A stretch of DNA of 64,000 nt from Rossellomorea pakistanensis (GCF_016908495.1 NZ_JAFBDZ010000001.1:1302001-1366000); one strand, 5' to 3'. Shown: positions 18,411-29,828, counted from the stretch's first letter. Notes: generated from the letters alone by a model not told the origin. Made by a program: numbers and translations.

Positions 18411-20678
18411 TTATACTTGTGGTTCATCTGATGTAACTTTTTTCTCTTTATAGGTTTTAATGGTGCCTTTCTTCTTAAGCTCCCGTTTCTTCATCACCAA
18501 CCAAAGCTGTGCGGCAATAAATACAGACGAATACGTCCCTGAAACAAGACCAACTAATAAGGCGATCGAGAAGTTTCGAATTGAATCACTTCCAAAAACC
18601 AGCAATCCAATAACCGTTAGTACAACTGTTAACACTGTATTCACCGATCTTCCCATTGTTTGACGTAAACTCTGGTTTACTGCCAACTCTATGTCTTCAA
18701 CCGTTTTTAATCGACGTTTCTTATGAAGATTTTCTCTTAAACGGTCGAAGGTTACAATCGTATCATTTATAGAGTAACCAACAATGGTCAATACGGCTGC
18801 AATAAAAGTAATATCCACTTCTAACCTTGTCAAACTAAAGAAGGCAATGATAAAAAATGCATCATGTAATAAGGCAGCAATAGACGCAACCGCCATTCTC
18901 CATTCAAATCGGACCGTAACATAGATAACAATACCTACAGCCGCAATCGCAACTGCCATCATTGCGTTTTTAGCAAGCTCTTTTCCAACTACTGGTGAAA
19001 CAGTGGATATACTAGGCTCTGCTCCGTATAGCTCTTTAAAATGAGTTTTTAAATCAGCAATCTCTTCTTTACTCAAATCCTCTGTGTACCTGACAACCGC
19101 AACGTTTTGGTTATCACCAGAGATGACAATTTGGTCTGTGGAAAGATTCACATTTCCTAATTCCGTTTGAACTTCCTCTTTTGTAAGGCTTTCTTCTGCC
19201 ATAATCTGCATTCTAGATCCACTTGTAAAGTCAATTCCTAGGTTCAGTCTCAGAATAGATAATACAATGATTCCAGCAATGATGAGGATTGCAGAAAGCG
19301 AGAAAAATTTCTTTCTATGCTTTGCGAAATTAAAAGAATCGAAACGTGTCGGTAAGTCTAGCGTGTCATAGTTTTCGGATAAATCTTTAATATCCTTCTT
19401 CTTCACCCCAAACCAACCTGGCTTTTTGTTAAAGAAGCGACTATTCACCCAAAGGCCAAGTAATAAGCGTGAAGCCCATACAGAGGTAATGAAACTTGTT
19501 AGAATACTAATGATTAGCATTGTTGCAAACCCTTTTACAGAGCTTGTACCAAACGCAAACAGTACAGCTGCTGCCAGCAATGTAGTCAAATTGGCATCTA
19601 AAATAGTTAAAAATGATGATTTATTTCCAGCTGCAAAGGCTGATCTTATCGATTTCCCAACACGGATTTCTTCTTTAATTCGTTCATAGGTTATGATATT
19701 CGCATCAACCGCCATCCCTACTCCCAAGACGATCGCAGCAATACCTGGCAGGGTCAGAACCCCATTCATTAAATTAAATAGTAATAATACTAAGTAAATA
19801 TAAACTGAAATCGTAACCGTTGCAATAAACCCTGGGAAACGATAGTAGAACAGCATGAATAAATAAACTAATGCGATTCCAACGATTCCAGCAAGCGCTG
19901 TTTTATCTAAAGCCTGTTGGCCAAATTGAGCTCCGACAGAGGTTGAATAGATTTCTTTCAACTTAACTGGCAACGCACCCGCATTTAATAGTGCTGCTAA
20001 GTCTTTTGCTTCGCTCACCGTAAATTGACCCGTAATTTGAACTTCACTCGAATTAATAGGTTCATCCACCATTGGGTCAGATAAATATTTAGGATCCTCT
20101 GATTTTGAAGCCTTCTCGTACGAATCTTTCCCCTTTTCAAAATCAAGCCAAATGACAAGTTTATTGCTTGGGAAAGGTTTCTGTGAAAGCTCTTTCGTCA
20201 GCTCATAAAATTTGGAATGATCCTTTAATTTTAGGGAAACAATTGGATTATTATTTTGATCAAAAGCTTGCTTTGCTCCTCCAGAAACTAGATCAGTTCC
20301 ATCTAGCCTAACTTTGTCGTTAATGTCTCTAAAGGATAAATTTGCTTGGGTAGAAAGAATCTTCCTTGCTTGGTTTTGATTTTCTACACCTGCAAGCTGA
20401 ACACGAATTCGGTTTCCATCTTCGATTTGAATATTTGGTTCACTTACTCCTAGGACATTTATCCGTTCCTCAAGAGCATCGGCTGTATTTGCTACAACTT
20501 CTCGATCAATCTTTTGCCCTTCCTTCGCCGGATTCACTTCATAAAGGACCTCAAAGCCTCCTTGTAGATCCAGCCCTAATTTAATATTCCCTAAAATATT
20601 CTGGCTCGTTGCCCCTATTGCACTTCCTAGTAAAAGTACAATTAGAAAGAAAGCAATGATCCTACCGCGTTTTACCAT
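18411..20678 (-). CDS. secDF: protein translocase subunit SecDF (fused)
   Basis: SecD and SecF use the proton gradient to help pull secreted proteins through SecYEG. Here they form one 755-residue chain, as in B. subtilis. I place the start at MVKRGRIIAFF (ATG 20676-20678). The SecD half has an N-terminal helix, GLDLQGGFEVLYEV, a P1 domain, and six transmembrane helices with DANIITYERIKEEIR. The SecF half begins near residue 450, with LNLGIDFTSGSRMQI and later GYSINDTIVTFDRLREN. The ribosome site GGAGG is 12 bases from the ATG, slightly long. The downstream terminator suggests a single-gene unit. Confidence 0.95.
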   Translation of the reverse strand: MVKRGRIIAFFLIVLLLGSAIGATSQNILGNIKLGLDLQGGFEVLYEVNPAKEGQKIDREVVANTADALEERINVLGVSEPNIQIEDGNRIRVQLAGVENQNQARKILSTQANLSFRDINDKVRLDGTDLVSGGAKQAFDQNNNPIVSLKLKDHSKFYELTKELSQKPFPSNKLVIWLDFEKGKDSYEKASKSEDPKYLSDPMVDEPINSSEVQITGQFTVSEAKDLAALLNAGALPVKLKEIYSTSVGAQFGQQALDKTALAGIVGIALVYLFMLFYYRFPGFIATVTISVYIYLVLLLFNLMNGVLTLPGIAAIVLGVGMAVDANIITYERIKEEIRVGKSIRSAFAAGNKSSFLTILDANLTTLLAAAVLFAFGTSSVKGFATMLIISILTSFITSVWASRLLLGLWVNSRFFNKKPGWFGVKKKDIKDLSENYDTLDLPTRFDSFNFAKHRKKFFSLSAILIIAGIIVLSILRLNLGIDFTSGSRMQIMAEESLTKEEVQTELGNVNLSTDQIVISGDNQNVAVVRYTEDLSKEEIADLKTHFKELYGAEPSISTVSPVVGKELAKNAMMAVAIAAVGIVIYVTVRFEWRMAVASIAALLHDAFFIIAFFSLTRLEVDITFIAAVLTIVGYSINDTIVTFDRLRENLHKKRRLKTVEDIELAVNQSLRQTMGRSVNTVLTVVLTVIGLLVFGSDSIRNFSIALLVGLVSGTYSSVFIAAQLWLVMKKRELKKKGTIKTYKEKKVTSDEPQV

Positions 20679-20807
20679 TATGTATATATTCCTCCTTGCC
20701 GTAATGTGGGGGTACCCCCCTACCATTCAATAAGCTCGATATATATAGAATTATTTCAATATTTTTATTATGTATGAGAAAAAAAACAGTGTCAATTTGT
20801 TTTCCTT

Positions 20808-21128
20808 TTACTTCCTGTCTTTATTAGGGCGAAATAAATCATTTAATTCCTCTTCATCTAAATCAGTAAACCAGTTGGGAGTACGGAATGCTTCAACTGT
20901 TTCAAAATTCATATACTCACCAGGTTTTACGCTTATGATATCACTTACAAGTTGAAACAACCGAGGATGTTCGCTTGTTTTTTTCCATTTCTTTTTTAAT
21001 AAGTAAGTCCATAGGCTACTTATCGTTGCATCCTTGTAACCTAATATTTCAAACTCCTCAACTTTACTCTTTAATGCCGGGTATAACTCATCGTAATAGT
21101 GAAGGTATGGATGCTCATTCCCATTCAT
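20808..21128 (-). CDS. comN: post-transcriptional regulator ComN
   Basis: This is a 106-residue soluble protein (MNGNEHPYLHYYDELYPALKSK). In B. subtilis, ComN (YrzD) promotes accumulation of comE late-competence mRNA and localises to division sites and poles through DivIVA. The length, the LWTYLLKKKWKK core and the aromatic C-terminal TPNWFTDLDEEELNDLF fit the family. It sits between secDF and the oppositely oriented spoVB, as in B. subtilis. I see no nearby terminator between comN and secDF. Confidence 0.82.
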   Translation of the reverse strand: MNGNEHPYLHYYDELYPALKSKVEEFEILGYKDATISSLWTYLLKKKWKKTSEHPRLFQLVSDIISVKPGEYMNFETVEAFRTPNWFTDLDEEELNDLFRPNKDRK

Positions 21129-21189
21129 TCCCTTTCCCCCGCTTCATATCAAAATGGTAACAACTTGTCATGCTTTGTCCATCTTGTTG

Positions 21190-21209
21190 CATATACATTA
21201 TTGTATATG
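21190..21209. promoter_or_regulatory. perfect palindrome between comN and spoVB
   Basis: CATATACA and TGTATATG (4-base spacer TTAT) lie 33 bases before spoVB and 62 bases before comN. CATATACAT resembles the -10 element of a sporulation SigE promoter, which would suit spoVB. No good -35 is present at the usual spacing, so this could equally be an operator. Confidence 0.4.
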
Positions 21210-21241
21210 ATAATACCATTTTTGAGAAGGCAGGGAATTTT

Positions 21242-22786
21242 ATGTCAAAATTTTTGAAAGGCACAATGATACTAATGGCAGCTGCCCTAATTACAAGAGT
21301 ATTAGGGTTTGTTAACCGAATTATCATTGCCAGGTTTATCGGAGAAGAAGGAGTAGGGCTATACATGATGGCTTTCCCTACACTTATCCTTGTCATTACC
21401 ATTACACAAATTGGACTACCTGTCGCCATCTCAAAATGTGTTGCAGAAGCTGAGGCACAAGGAGATACTCGTAAAATAAAAAAGATTCTCGCTGTTAGTT
21501 TAGCAATTACGGGATCATTATCCATTATCTTTACACCTGCACTGATCTTACTTGCCCCTATCCTCTCAGAAACATTATTCACAGATCATAGAATCTATTA
21601 TCCATTAGTGGCCATTGCCCCAATCATTCCGATTGTAGCCATTTCATCTGTAATAAGAGGGTATTTTCAAGGAAGACAGAATATGAAACCAGCTGCGTAT
21701 TCTCAAGTAATTGAACAAATCGTCAGAATAACCCTTATTGCCGTAATGACAAAAACCTTTCTTCCATACGGTATTGAATATGCCGCCGCAGGAGCAATGG
21801 TTGCTTCAGTAATAGGTGAATTAGCTTCACTACTTTATATGTTTACAACTTTTAAACTTAAAAAGAAATTTAAAATTCGACATAACTTTTTTAAATCTAT
21901 TTCAAAAGGAAAATCAACTCTTAAGGAATTAATGACCGTTGCCCTGCCTACTACTGGTAGTCGTATGATCGGCTCTGTTGCATGGTTTCTAGAGCCGATC
22001 GTCGTTTCTCAAAGCTTATTGATAGCAGGTGTTGCTGGGTCTCTTGCCACAAAACAGTACGGAATGTTGACCGGATTTGCACTCCCGCTACTATTTCTAC
22101 CTTCATTTGTTACCGTTTCGCTATCGACTTCCCTTGTTCCTGCGATTAGTGAAGCCAATTCACACAAGAACTACAAACTTATCGAGCACAGATTACAACA
22201 AGCACTTCGCTTTTGCTTGATAACAGGAGGAGTTGCCGTTATTCTCCTATTTATATATGCTGAACCATTAATGACCCTTATGTACGGTAGTACAAGTGGT
22301 GCTCCCTTTATCACACTTATGGCTCCGTTCTTTCTCTTCTATTATTACCAAGGACCATTGCAGGCTGTCTTACAAGCATTAGATCTTGCAAGAGCCGCCA
22401 TGATTAACAGTCTTATTGGGGCGATAGTAAAAACGGGTCTTATCTTTGTTCTCGCTTCCCAACCGAAACTCGGAATATACGGCGCAGCATTAGCAATCGT
22501 TACTGGAATAATGCTCGTAACGCTCTTACACTTTGCGACTATACTCAAGAAAATTCCAATGACGATTTTTATAAGTGATTATCTTAAGTTTATTGTAGTA
22601 CTAATTTTAACCGGTTTCTGCGGACATTATCTCTATCATCATTTTCTTTTGGATGAAACTCTAATTATACGGCTATTAACTGGGGTAAGCATTACTACAG
22701 TTAGTTATCTAGTTTTATCCATTGCATTGCGACTAGTGACAAGAGATGATCTCAAAAGAATTCCTGTTATTAATAAGTGGCTTTAA
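21242..22786 (+). CDS. spoVB: stage V sporulation protein B, MATE/MurJ-like flippase
   Basis: This is a polysaccharide-biosynthesis/MOP-superfamily membrane protein of 514 residues. It starts at MSKFLKGTMILMAAALITRVLGF (ATG 21242, behind AAGGCAGGG). About 14 transmembrane helices are predicted, beginning with the conserved MAAALITRVLGFVNRI and RFIGEEGVGLYMMAFP. SpoVB is needed for spore cortex synthesis and probably flips lipid II or a related precursor in the mother cell. A terminator follows. The open frame extends 24 codons upstream, but that part lacks a ribosome site. Confidence 0.93.
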   Translation: MSKFLKGTMILMAAALITRVLGFVNRIIIARFIGEEGVGLYMMAFPTLILVITITQIGLPVAISKCVAEAEAQGDTRKIKKILAVSLAITGSLSIIFTPALILLAPILSETLFTDHRIYYPLVAIAPIIPIVAISSVIRGYFQGRQNMKPAAYSQVIEQIVRITLIAVMTKTFLPYGIEYAAAGAMVASVIGELASLLYMFTTFKLKKKFKIRHNFFKSISKGKSTLKELMTVALPTTGSRMIGSVAWFLEPIVVSQSLLIAGVAGSLATKQYGMLTGFALPLLFLPSFVTVSLSTSLVPAISEANSHKNYKLIEHRLQQALRFCLITGGVAVILLFIYAEPLMTLMYGSTSGAPFITLMAPFFLFYYYQGPLQAVLQALDLARAAMINSLIGAIVKTGLIFVLASQPKLGIYGAALAIVTGIMLVTLLHFATILKKIPMTIFISDYLKFIVVLILTGFCGHYLYHHFLLDETLIIRLLTGVSITTVSYLVLSIALRLVTRDDLKRIPVINKWL

Positions 22787-22802
22787 TAAGTGGCACTATT
22801 GG

Positions 22803-22850
22803 CCTTGAATACTTGAAAAACGATTCGTTTTCGTTCAAGGTTTTAAAAAT
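22803..22850 (+). terminator. terminator of spoVB
   Basis: The stem CCTTGAA and TTCAAGG (22803-22809 and 22834-22840) has an inner GAAAA/TTTTC pairing. It is followed by TTTTAAAAAT, about 15 bases after the stop codon. Confidence 0.7.
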
Positions 22851-22895
22851 CACTGGTGAAGGAATATGTAAGTTTATTTTTGAGTTCATAAAAAT

Positions 22896-22945
22896 AAAAG
22901 ACGATTCATGAAGGAATTATCTCCTTTTGGATCGCCTTTTTCCTA
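22896..22945 (-). terminator. terminator of the YrbG-like gene
   Basis: On the minus strand AAAAGGCGATCC pairs with GAATCGTCTTTT (with G-U pairs) and is followed by ATTTTTATG. An inner AAGGAG/CTCCTT-like pairing shortens the loop. It lies just after the stop codon at 22949. Confidence 0.68.
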
Positions 22946-22948
22946 TTT

Positions 22949-23605
22949 TTATTTATCTATCTGATCAATGAAAAATTCTCCATTTTGGTAGCTGCAAAAC
23001 GAAATTTCTTTAAGATTCGTAAATCCCCTTTTTCTTAATTCTTTTCTTAACCAAAAGTCAGTTTGATTGATCCCTTCTAAGTGGTCTACTTGAATCTTTC
23101 CATCTAATATGAGAGGGAGTGAAAGTGGCTCTTGAAATTGGCTTTTGCTTGTATCGTCTTTCTTTATAATCGACAAACTGCCAGAAGGCTCTAGAATGGC
23201 ATATGAAACTTCACTTATATCCATCACATCTTTTTCACGTAATTGTAATAATAAGTCATCAAAATTATATCTTTGCTGCTTCATTGCTTTTTCATCAATT
23301 TGACCGTTATGAATAATGACCGTCGGTTTACCATCCACTAATTCTCTAAATGGCTTAGATTTCAATGAAAGAAAGGCGGTTGTAATTTGTACTGACAAGA
23401 GAATAAGCATTGGTATTAAAGTATGAAAAATAGCATCTCTCGGCTCCTCGATTGCCAGCACAGCAAGTTCAGCGATCATGATGTTGACCACAAGATCGAG
23501 TACACTTAGCTCTCCAATTTCTCTTTTCCCCATGACTCTAAATATAAGAGTAATCATGACATATAAAAAAAGCGTCCGTACAATTAGGATTAGGTACTCC
23601 TCCAC
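22949..23605 (-). CDS. yrbG: DUF421 membrane protein, YrbG-like
   Basis: This is a 218-residue protein. The GTG at 23603-23605 has AGGAGG 8 bases upstream, so the longer open frame upstream is not used. Three N-terminal transmembrane helices are followed by the DUF421 signature FRVMGKREIGELSVLDLVVNIMIAELA, GKPTVIIHNGQI, a cytoplasmic region rich in beta strands, and GFTNLKEISFCSYQNGEF near the end. The family includes YetF. The cellular role is not established, although relatives affect spore germinant permeability. In B. subtilis yrbG also sits between spoVB and yrzE. Confidence 0.85.
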   Translation of the reverse strand: MEEYLILIVRTLFLYVMITLIFRVMGKREIGELSVLDLVVNIMIAELAVLAIEEPRDAIFHTLIPMLILLSVQITTAFLSLKSKPFRELVDGKPTVIIHNGQIDEKAMKQQRYNFDDLLLQLREKDVMDISEVSYAILEPSGSLSIIKKDDTSKSQFQEPLSLPLILDGKIQVDHLEGINQTDFWLRKELRKRGFTNLKEISFCSYQNGEFFIDQIDK

Positions 23606-23698
23606 TTTTACTTCCTCCTTTTCAATTAGACATATGCATTTTTTATTATGTACTTGGAAAAAGAAAAGATAATAGGAATTTTTTTCTGCATTATTAAT

Positions 23699-23825
23699 CA
23701 TTGTTGTTGTTATTTAACCCCCAGCCTGAATACACTTCGTGCACCTTAGTGTGACACGTGTGCCTTCTCGCTACGCTGAGTGGTCTCACTATGACCGCTG
23801 TTTCCTCAGGAGTCTACGTGTATAG
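23699..23825 (-). repeat. family B intergenic repeat, copy 1
   Basis: Read on the minus strand it holds AGTGAGACCACTCAGCGTAG and GAAGTGTATTCAGG, and ends GGGTTAAATAACAACAA. These blocks recur, in the same order, at 45924-46050. The end motif AACAACAA is like the right end of family A. The boundaries are approximate. It starts about 90 bases upstream of the yrbG start. Confidence 0.65.
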
Positions 23826-24080
23826 ACTGTTCAATGCTTCTAAAATGTATATCCGACTTATCTCAAATAGCAACATACTTCTAGGAAACAGCTTATAAAA
23901 AGGCAATTGGCAAATCCCAGATTGGTTCTTACAAGGACACAAAGCGTTACAGGAACTTTTCATTGTTATACAAGGCAACAATTTAAACAGAAATAGCCTT
24001 TTAAAAACATATAACAAAAATTATAGTCTTTTTTTGATTCTCCTGAATATGCTTGTACTAGGAAATCTTAGTTATTCACT
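23826..24080. other. intergenic region upstream of yrzE
   Basis: No reliable coding frame is present. The stretch contains an AAGGCAACAATTTAAACAG region near 23970 that resembles the AT-rich ends of the A and B repeats. It may be the far end of a longer, decayed family B element. Confidence 0.35.
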
Positions 24081-24104
24081 TTTGTAATGGTTTATAGAAG
24101 GGAG

Positions 24105-24500
24105 ATGGAGACAATCGAACTGAAGAAATTAGGGGGAGCAGTGATCTATGGTGTCATGGCCATATTTATTATTGTGATTGTGGCAAGTTTAATCTTCTCA
24201 GTAACACTTCGTTTTACTTCTCTTCAAGAAAGCTCGATTGCATTATTAGTTTCGATTATTTCATTTATATCATTATTTATTGGCGGCTTCATGTCTGGTG
24301 GTAAAGGAAAACAAAAAGGATGGATGTTGGGTGGAACCACCGGGGTTGTCTATACACTTATCATCTTTTTGTTTCAATATCTAGGGCATGACTCCTTATT
24401 CTCAATGCAGCAGGTTGTTTATCATATCTGTTATACACTTACAGCCATGATGGGTGGAATTCTTGGTGTTAATTTAAGTGGCGGGAAGAAAGAAGCATAG
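24105..24500 (+). CDS. yrzE: TIGR04086 family membrane protein, YrzE-like
   Basis: This is a 131-residue protein from METIELKKLGG. Four hydrophobic segments (AVIYGVMAIFIIVIVASLIF, IALLVSIISFISLFIGGF, GWMLGGTTGVVYTLIIFLF, LTAMMGGILGVNL) and the GGFMSGGKGKQKGWMLGG loop mark the TIGR04086 family. Function is unknown. The start is uncertain: GAAGG lies only 3 bases before this ATG, and an ATG 18 bases upstream (24087) has no ribosome site. The position next to yajC-tgt and yrbG matches yrzE in B. subtilis. Confidence 0.82.
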   Translation: METIELKKLGGAVIYGVMAIFIIVIVASLIFSVTLRFTSLQESSIALLVSIISFISLFIGGFMSGGKGKQKGWMLGGTTGVVYTLIIFLFQYLGHDSLFSMQQVVYHICYTLTAMMGGILGVNLSGGKKEA

Positions 24501-24598
24501 GTTTAGGGTGAGGGCGTGGTGTGAAGGTTCCGGGTACAATTCCACTTATTTGTACCTGGCACACAAATCCTGTTTATACATGATTCAGAACAAAACAA

Positions 24599-24625
24599 GA
24601 AGCAGCCGCAGGCTGCTTCTTACTT
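24599..24625 (-). terminator. terminator of the queA-tgt-yajC operon
   Basis: A perfect 9-base stem, GAAGCAGCC and GGCTGCTTC (24599-24607 and 24611-24619), is followed on the minus strand by TTGTTTTG. It sits immediately after the yajC stop codon. It may also work for yrzE on the plus strand. Confidence 0.82.
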
Positions 24626-24626
24626 A

Positions 24627-24896
24627 TTATACCGTCGCTTTTTCAGCAACTTCACGTACTGCATTACGATCATATGTAAGTCGACTTCCGTCACCACATT
24701 TAATCACAATCTTGCCCTCTTCAATAGCATCTACAATCCCATGCAAGCCACCGATTGTTACGATGCGATCTCCTTTTTGAAGTTCATTCTGCATTTGTGC
24801 AACCGCTTTTTGGCGTTTTTGCTGTGGGCGAATTAACAAGAAGTAGAATAGAACAAACATTAGGAGTAATGGTAATAATGTCATTAAACCATCCAT
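24627..24896 (-). CDS. yajC: preprotein translocase subunit YajC
   Basis: This is an 89-residue accessory of the SecDF complex. One N-terminal transmembrane helix (LLPLLLMFVLFYFLLIRP) is followed by QQKRQKAVAQMQNELQKGDRI and VTIGGLHGIV, the conserved YajC cytoplasmic motif. It has an AAAGGAGG ribosome site and is the last gene of the queA-tgt-yajC cluster. Confidence 0.95.
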   Translation of the reverse strand: MDGLMTLLPLLLMFVLFYFLLIRPQQKRQKAVAQMQNELQKGDRIVTIGGLHGIVDAIEEGKIVIKCGDGSRLTYDRNAVREVAEKATV

Positions 24897-24927
24897 GTTT
24901 TCATCCTCCTTTCAAAATAATATATGA

Positions 24928-27113
<2,186 letters not shown>

Positions 27114-27147
27114 TATTCTCACCTTCTTAATATTACCGGTCCATTCA

Positions 27148-27354
27148 CTACTTCAAACGTCCGAAAAAATAAAACACAATCGACAGTATAACACTAATCA
27201 GAATCGAGGTCACAATCGGAAAATAAAAAGTTGCATTTTCTTTCTTAATGACAATGTCACCTGGAAGCTTCCCAATTTTAATAAATTGCATTAGAAATCC
27301 TAAAATAAGAAGAATTCCCCCGATGGTCATTAGTGTTTTGGGTAGTCCAGTCAC
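27148..27354 (-). CDS. yrzS: DUF2905 small membrane protein (YrzS-like)
   Basis: This is a 68-residue protein with two transmembrane helices ([18 protein letters not shown] and [20 protein letters not shown]) joined by the DUF2905 signature [19 protein letters not shown]. The GTG start overlaps the ruvB stop by 4 bases, and GGAGGT lies 9 bases upstream inside ruvB, so it is translationally coupled to ruvB. Its function is unknown. Confidence 0.85.
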   Translation of the reverse strand: MTGLPKTLMTIGGILLILGFLMQFIKIGKLPGDIVIKKENATFYFPIVTSILISVILSIVFYFFGRLK

Positions 27355-28352
27355 TTTTCAGGTACCTCCATTTGAAAATGTTCATACACTAGATGTGTCA
27401 CAATACGCCCCCGTGGTGTACGTTGCAGGAAGCCAATTTGTAACAGATAAGGTTCATACACATCTTCAATTGTATGTGATTCTTCCCCGATACTAGCCGA
27501 GATTGTATCTAGCCCAACCGGACCTCCCTTGAATCGCTCAATGATTCCTTTTAATAACTTATGATCAATGTGATCAAGACCTAAGCGATCAACTTGTAAA
27601 AGCTCTAATGCTTCTTGAGCTAGCTCAGTTGTAATCGTACCATTCCCTTTAACTTGAGCAAAATCTCGTACACGTCTCAATAAGCGATTAGCGATTCTCG
27701 GAGTCCCCCTCGATCTTCTCGCTAGTTCAAATGATGCCGGTAGGTCTATGCTCGTTTGAAAAATTTCTGAAGTCCGAATGACAATCTCCCTTAGCTGCTC
27801 TTCTGTATAATATTCTAATCTTGATAAAACACCAAATCGATCTCTTAACGGGGCCGACAATGCTCCTGCTCTTGTCGTCGCTCCTACAAGGGTAAACGGC
27901 GGTAGGTCTAGGCGAACAGACCTTGCACTTGGTCCATTCCCAATGACAATATCTAGACAGAAATCTTCCATTGCAGGGTACAGTACTTCTTCTATTGAGC
28001 GTGGTAGTCTATGAATTTCATCAATAAATAACACATCACCAGGTTCCAATGCTGTCAATATCGCTGCTAAATCTCCTGGTCTTTCAATCGCAGGCCCTGA
28101 GGTTGTTCTCAGATTCACTCCCATTTCATTGGCAATGACAGCTGCTAGAGTAGTTTTTCCCAGCCCAGGTGGTCCATATAGTAATACATGGTCAAGCGTT
28201 TCCTGCCTCATTTTCGCTGCCTGAATAAAGACCTTAAGATTATCTTTCACCTTATCTTGTCCAATATACTGACTTAAGGTCTGTGGCCTTAACGAAAGCT
28301 CAAATGATCCTTCAGTAGTATCTGCTTCGGTGGATACAATGCGATCCTCCAT
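27351..28352 (-). CDS. ruvB: Holliday junction branch-migration helicase RuvB
   Basis: This AAA+ motor drives branch migration with RuvA. It has 333 residues. Walker A is GPPGLGKTT near 60, Walker B is [12 protein letters not shown], sensor 1 is [12 protein letters not shown], and the arginine finger is in LRDRFGV. The C-terminal winged helix includes [20 protein letters not shown]. It starts 17 bases after ruvA with a GGAGG ribosome site. Confidence 0.98.
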   Translation of the reverse strand: MEDRIVSTEADTTEGSFELSLRPQTLSQYIGQDKVKDNLKVFIQAAKMRQETLDHVLLYGPPGLGKTTLAAVIANEMGVNLRTTSGPAIERPGDLAAILTALEPGDVLFIDEIHRLPRSIEEVLYPAMEDFCLDIVIGNGPSARSVRLDLPPFTLVGATTRAGALSAPLRDRFGVLSRLEYYTEEQLREIVIRTSEIFQTSIDLPASFELARRSRGTPRIANRLLRRVRDFAQVKGNGTITTELAQEALELLQVDRLGLDHIDHKLLKGIIERFKGGPVGLDTISASIGEESHTIEDVYEPYLLQIGFLQRTPRGRIVTHLVYEHFQMEVPEK

Positions 28353-28368
28353 TCCTCGTTCCTCCTTT

Positions 28369-28971
28369 CTATTTTAATAAGAGTTGAAGGGCTTTCTTAA
28401 TCATTTCGTCTGTTGACTGCGGAACCCCTTTTAATTTTGGTGTAATCTTTTTAATTTCTCTTTCAGAATATCCTAAAGCTTTTAAAGCAAGAACGGCTTC
28501 TTCTAAAGCCTCATTATGATTGATTTCCTCTTGAGGTTCATGAAACAGACTTGGGAAATAGTCTGGAACCACATCTTGAAGCTTGCCTTTTAAATCTAAA
28601 ATCATTTGACGAGCAGTCTTCTTCCCAACACCAGGAAACTTCGTTAAAAAACGATCATCTTCCTGTTCAATTGCCGATATTACTTGCTGAGGTTCTCCAG
28701 ATGCAAGAACAGCTAATGCCCCTTTAGGCCCAATGCCTGATACATTAAGCAATTTAACGAACAATAATTTTTCTTCGTGAGACAAAAAGCCATATAAAGC
28801 TAAGATATCTTCTCTAACATGCTGATATGTAAAAATTTGAATCTCTTGATTTTTATATTTTGAAAATAAAAATGGATTCGGCGTAAAAATCTGATAGCCT
28901 ACTCCTCCATTTTCTACTACAACATATTCTGGGCAGACATTTGTAACAATGCCTTTAATATATTCATACAT
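28369..28971 (-). CDS. ruvA: Holliday junction branch-migration protein RuvA
   Basis: This is the DNA-binding partner of RuvB, 200 residues from the ATG at 28969-28971 ([12 protein letters not shown]) behind GAGGAGAG. An N-terminal OB-fold is followed by two helix-hairpin-helix motifs ([16 protein letters not shown] and [19 protein letters not shown]), then an acidic linker and the C-terminal RuvB-binding domain ([18 protein letters not shown]). It is the first gene of the ruvA-ruvB-yrzS set. Confidence 0.96.
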   Translation of the reverse strand: MYEYIKGIVTNVCPEYVVVENGGVGYQIFTPNPFLFSKYKNQEIQIFTYQHVREDILALYGFLSHEEKLLFVKLLNVSGIGPKGALAVLASGEPQQVISAIEQEDDRFLTKFPGVGKKTARQMILDLKGKLQDVVPDYFPSLFHEPQEEINHNEALEEAVLALKALGYSEREIKKITPKLKGVPQSTDEMIKKALQLLLK

Positions 28972-29242
28972 GAACTCTCTCCTCAATATTTCGGCTATTT
29001 TCTATTATAATCCTGCTCTCTTTTATAGTGATGGGTGATTGCCTTAAAGAGAAAAGGAATAGAAACTTGACCAGATTTCTATCTATACGCTATTTTCCCC
29101 CGTATATGAATAACTTTAAAAAAGCATGATTATAAAATATTTCTATTAAACAGACTATGTTATTTTACCATATCAACAAACATTATCGTGAAAACTTCTC
29201 CAAAACACCTGTTCCTATTTTATCAAAAACTCAACAAAAATG
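28972..29242. other. AT-rich intergenic region between bofC and ruvA
   Basis: No open frame or strong hairpin is visible. In B. subtilis the csbX transporter gene occupies this position; no trace of it is recognisable here. The ruvA promoter should lie in this interval. Confidence 0.4.
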
Positions 29243-29300
29243 AAGAGGGACGGTTCTCGGTTGCATTAAAGCATTACTGCAACCGAGAACCGTCCCTTGA
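29243..29300 (-). terminator. long perfect hairpin ending bofC
   Basis: A 20-base perfect inverted repeat occupies 29246-29265 and 29278-29297 with a 12-base loop. Read on the minus strand it starts AGGGACGGTTCTCGGTTGCA, and CTCTTCATTTTTG follows. The bofC stop codon (29274-29276) lies in the loop, so the last codons of bofC come from the first arm. Confidence 0.8.
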
Positions 29301-29828
29301 ATATGGTTTAAAGCTTTCAATAACGGCTTGATATTCCTGCTTCGATTTAACAGGAATTCCTTTTACAAGCTCCTCATGTTTCTTACTTTCAAGTTTTTTT
29401 ACGTCTATTTGGAAAAAGGATTGGATGATTTCGGAATGACCTGGTTTACCATTAAATATGGAAAGGACTCCTTTATCCGAGATTCCAAAAAATCCATTAG
29501 TTTTTAACAGAGGTGAGATGTCATCGACCTCCTGCTGAAAAACGATCCGTTCTTCATTCATATCCACTAAGTCCCATTGTTCATATTGTGCCCAGAAATC
29601 TTCCATCGACCAAATCGTTTCCTGAACAACCTCTTCACTTACTTCACCATCTAAGTAGGTTCTCTTCAACACTACCTTCACTGTATGTGCGGAAGTTTCG
29701 ACTTCTGACAGCTCTTCTGTATCCTTAATTCTCTCAGCTGCTTCCTTTTTATCTTCATGAAAAAATGTGAAGTAAAAAGCTCCGAGTAATAGAAAAACCA
29801 TAAACACGAGTCGAATTTTAACCGTCAT
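29274..29828 (-). CDS. bofC: intercompartmental signalling factor BofC
   Basis: BofC is a forespore-secreted inhibitor of the SpoIVB protease, and so controls the timing of SigK activation. The product has 184 residues from the ATG at 29826-29828 (MTVKIRLVFMVFLLLGAFYF), with GAGGTG 6 bases upstream. An N-terminal signal/anchor helix is followed by the conserved VVLKRTYLDGEVSEEVVQE and ISPLLKTNGFFGISDKGVLSIFNG. The last residues (RDGSRLQ) are encoded by the terminator palindrome and are probably not ancestral. It acts with SpoIVFA/SpoIVFB, encoded further along this window. Confidence 0.88.
   Translation of the reverse strand: MTVKIRLVFMVFLLLGAFYFTFFHEDKKEAAERIKDTEELSEVETSAHTVKVVLKRTYLDGEVSEEVVQETIWSMEDFWAQYEQWDLVDMNEERIVFQQEVDDISPLLKTNGFFGISDKGVLSIFNGKPGHSEIIQSFFQIDVKKLESKKHEELVKGIPVKSKQEYQAVIESFKPYSRDGSRLQ

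Noticed and set aside
21115-21582. 155-codon minus-strand frame opposite the start of spoVB
   Set aside because: It is antisense to a well-supported membrane protein, and its hydrophobic pattern mirrors spoVB codons. comN starts within it in another frame.
23814-24017. 67-codon minus-strand frame in the yrbG-yrzE gap
   Set aside because: There is no ribosome site and the composition is unlike a real small protein. The region looks like a decayed repeat.
24530-24560. Inverted repeat GGTACAA/TTGTACC after yrzE as a terminator
   Set aside because: It is only 7 bases with a 10-base loop and no T-run. The 9-base GAAGCAGCC hairpin next to it explains termination better.
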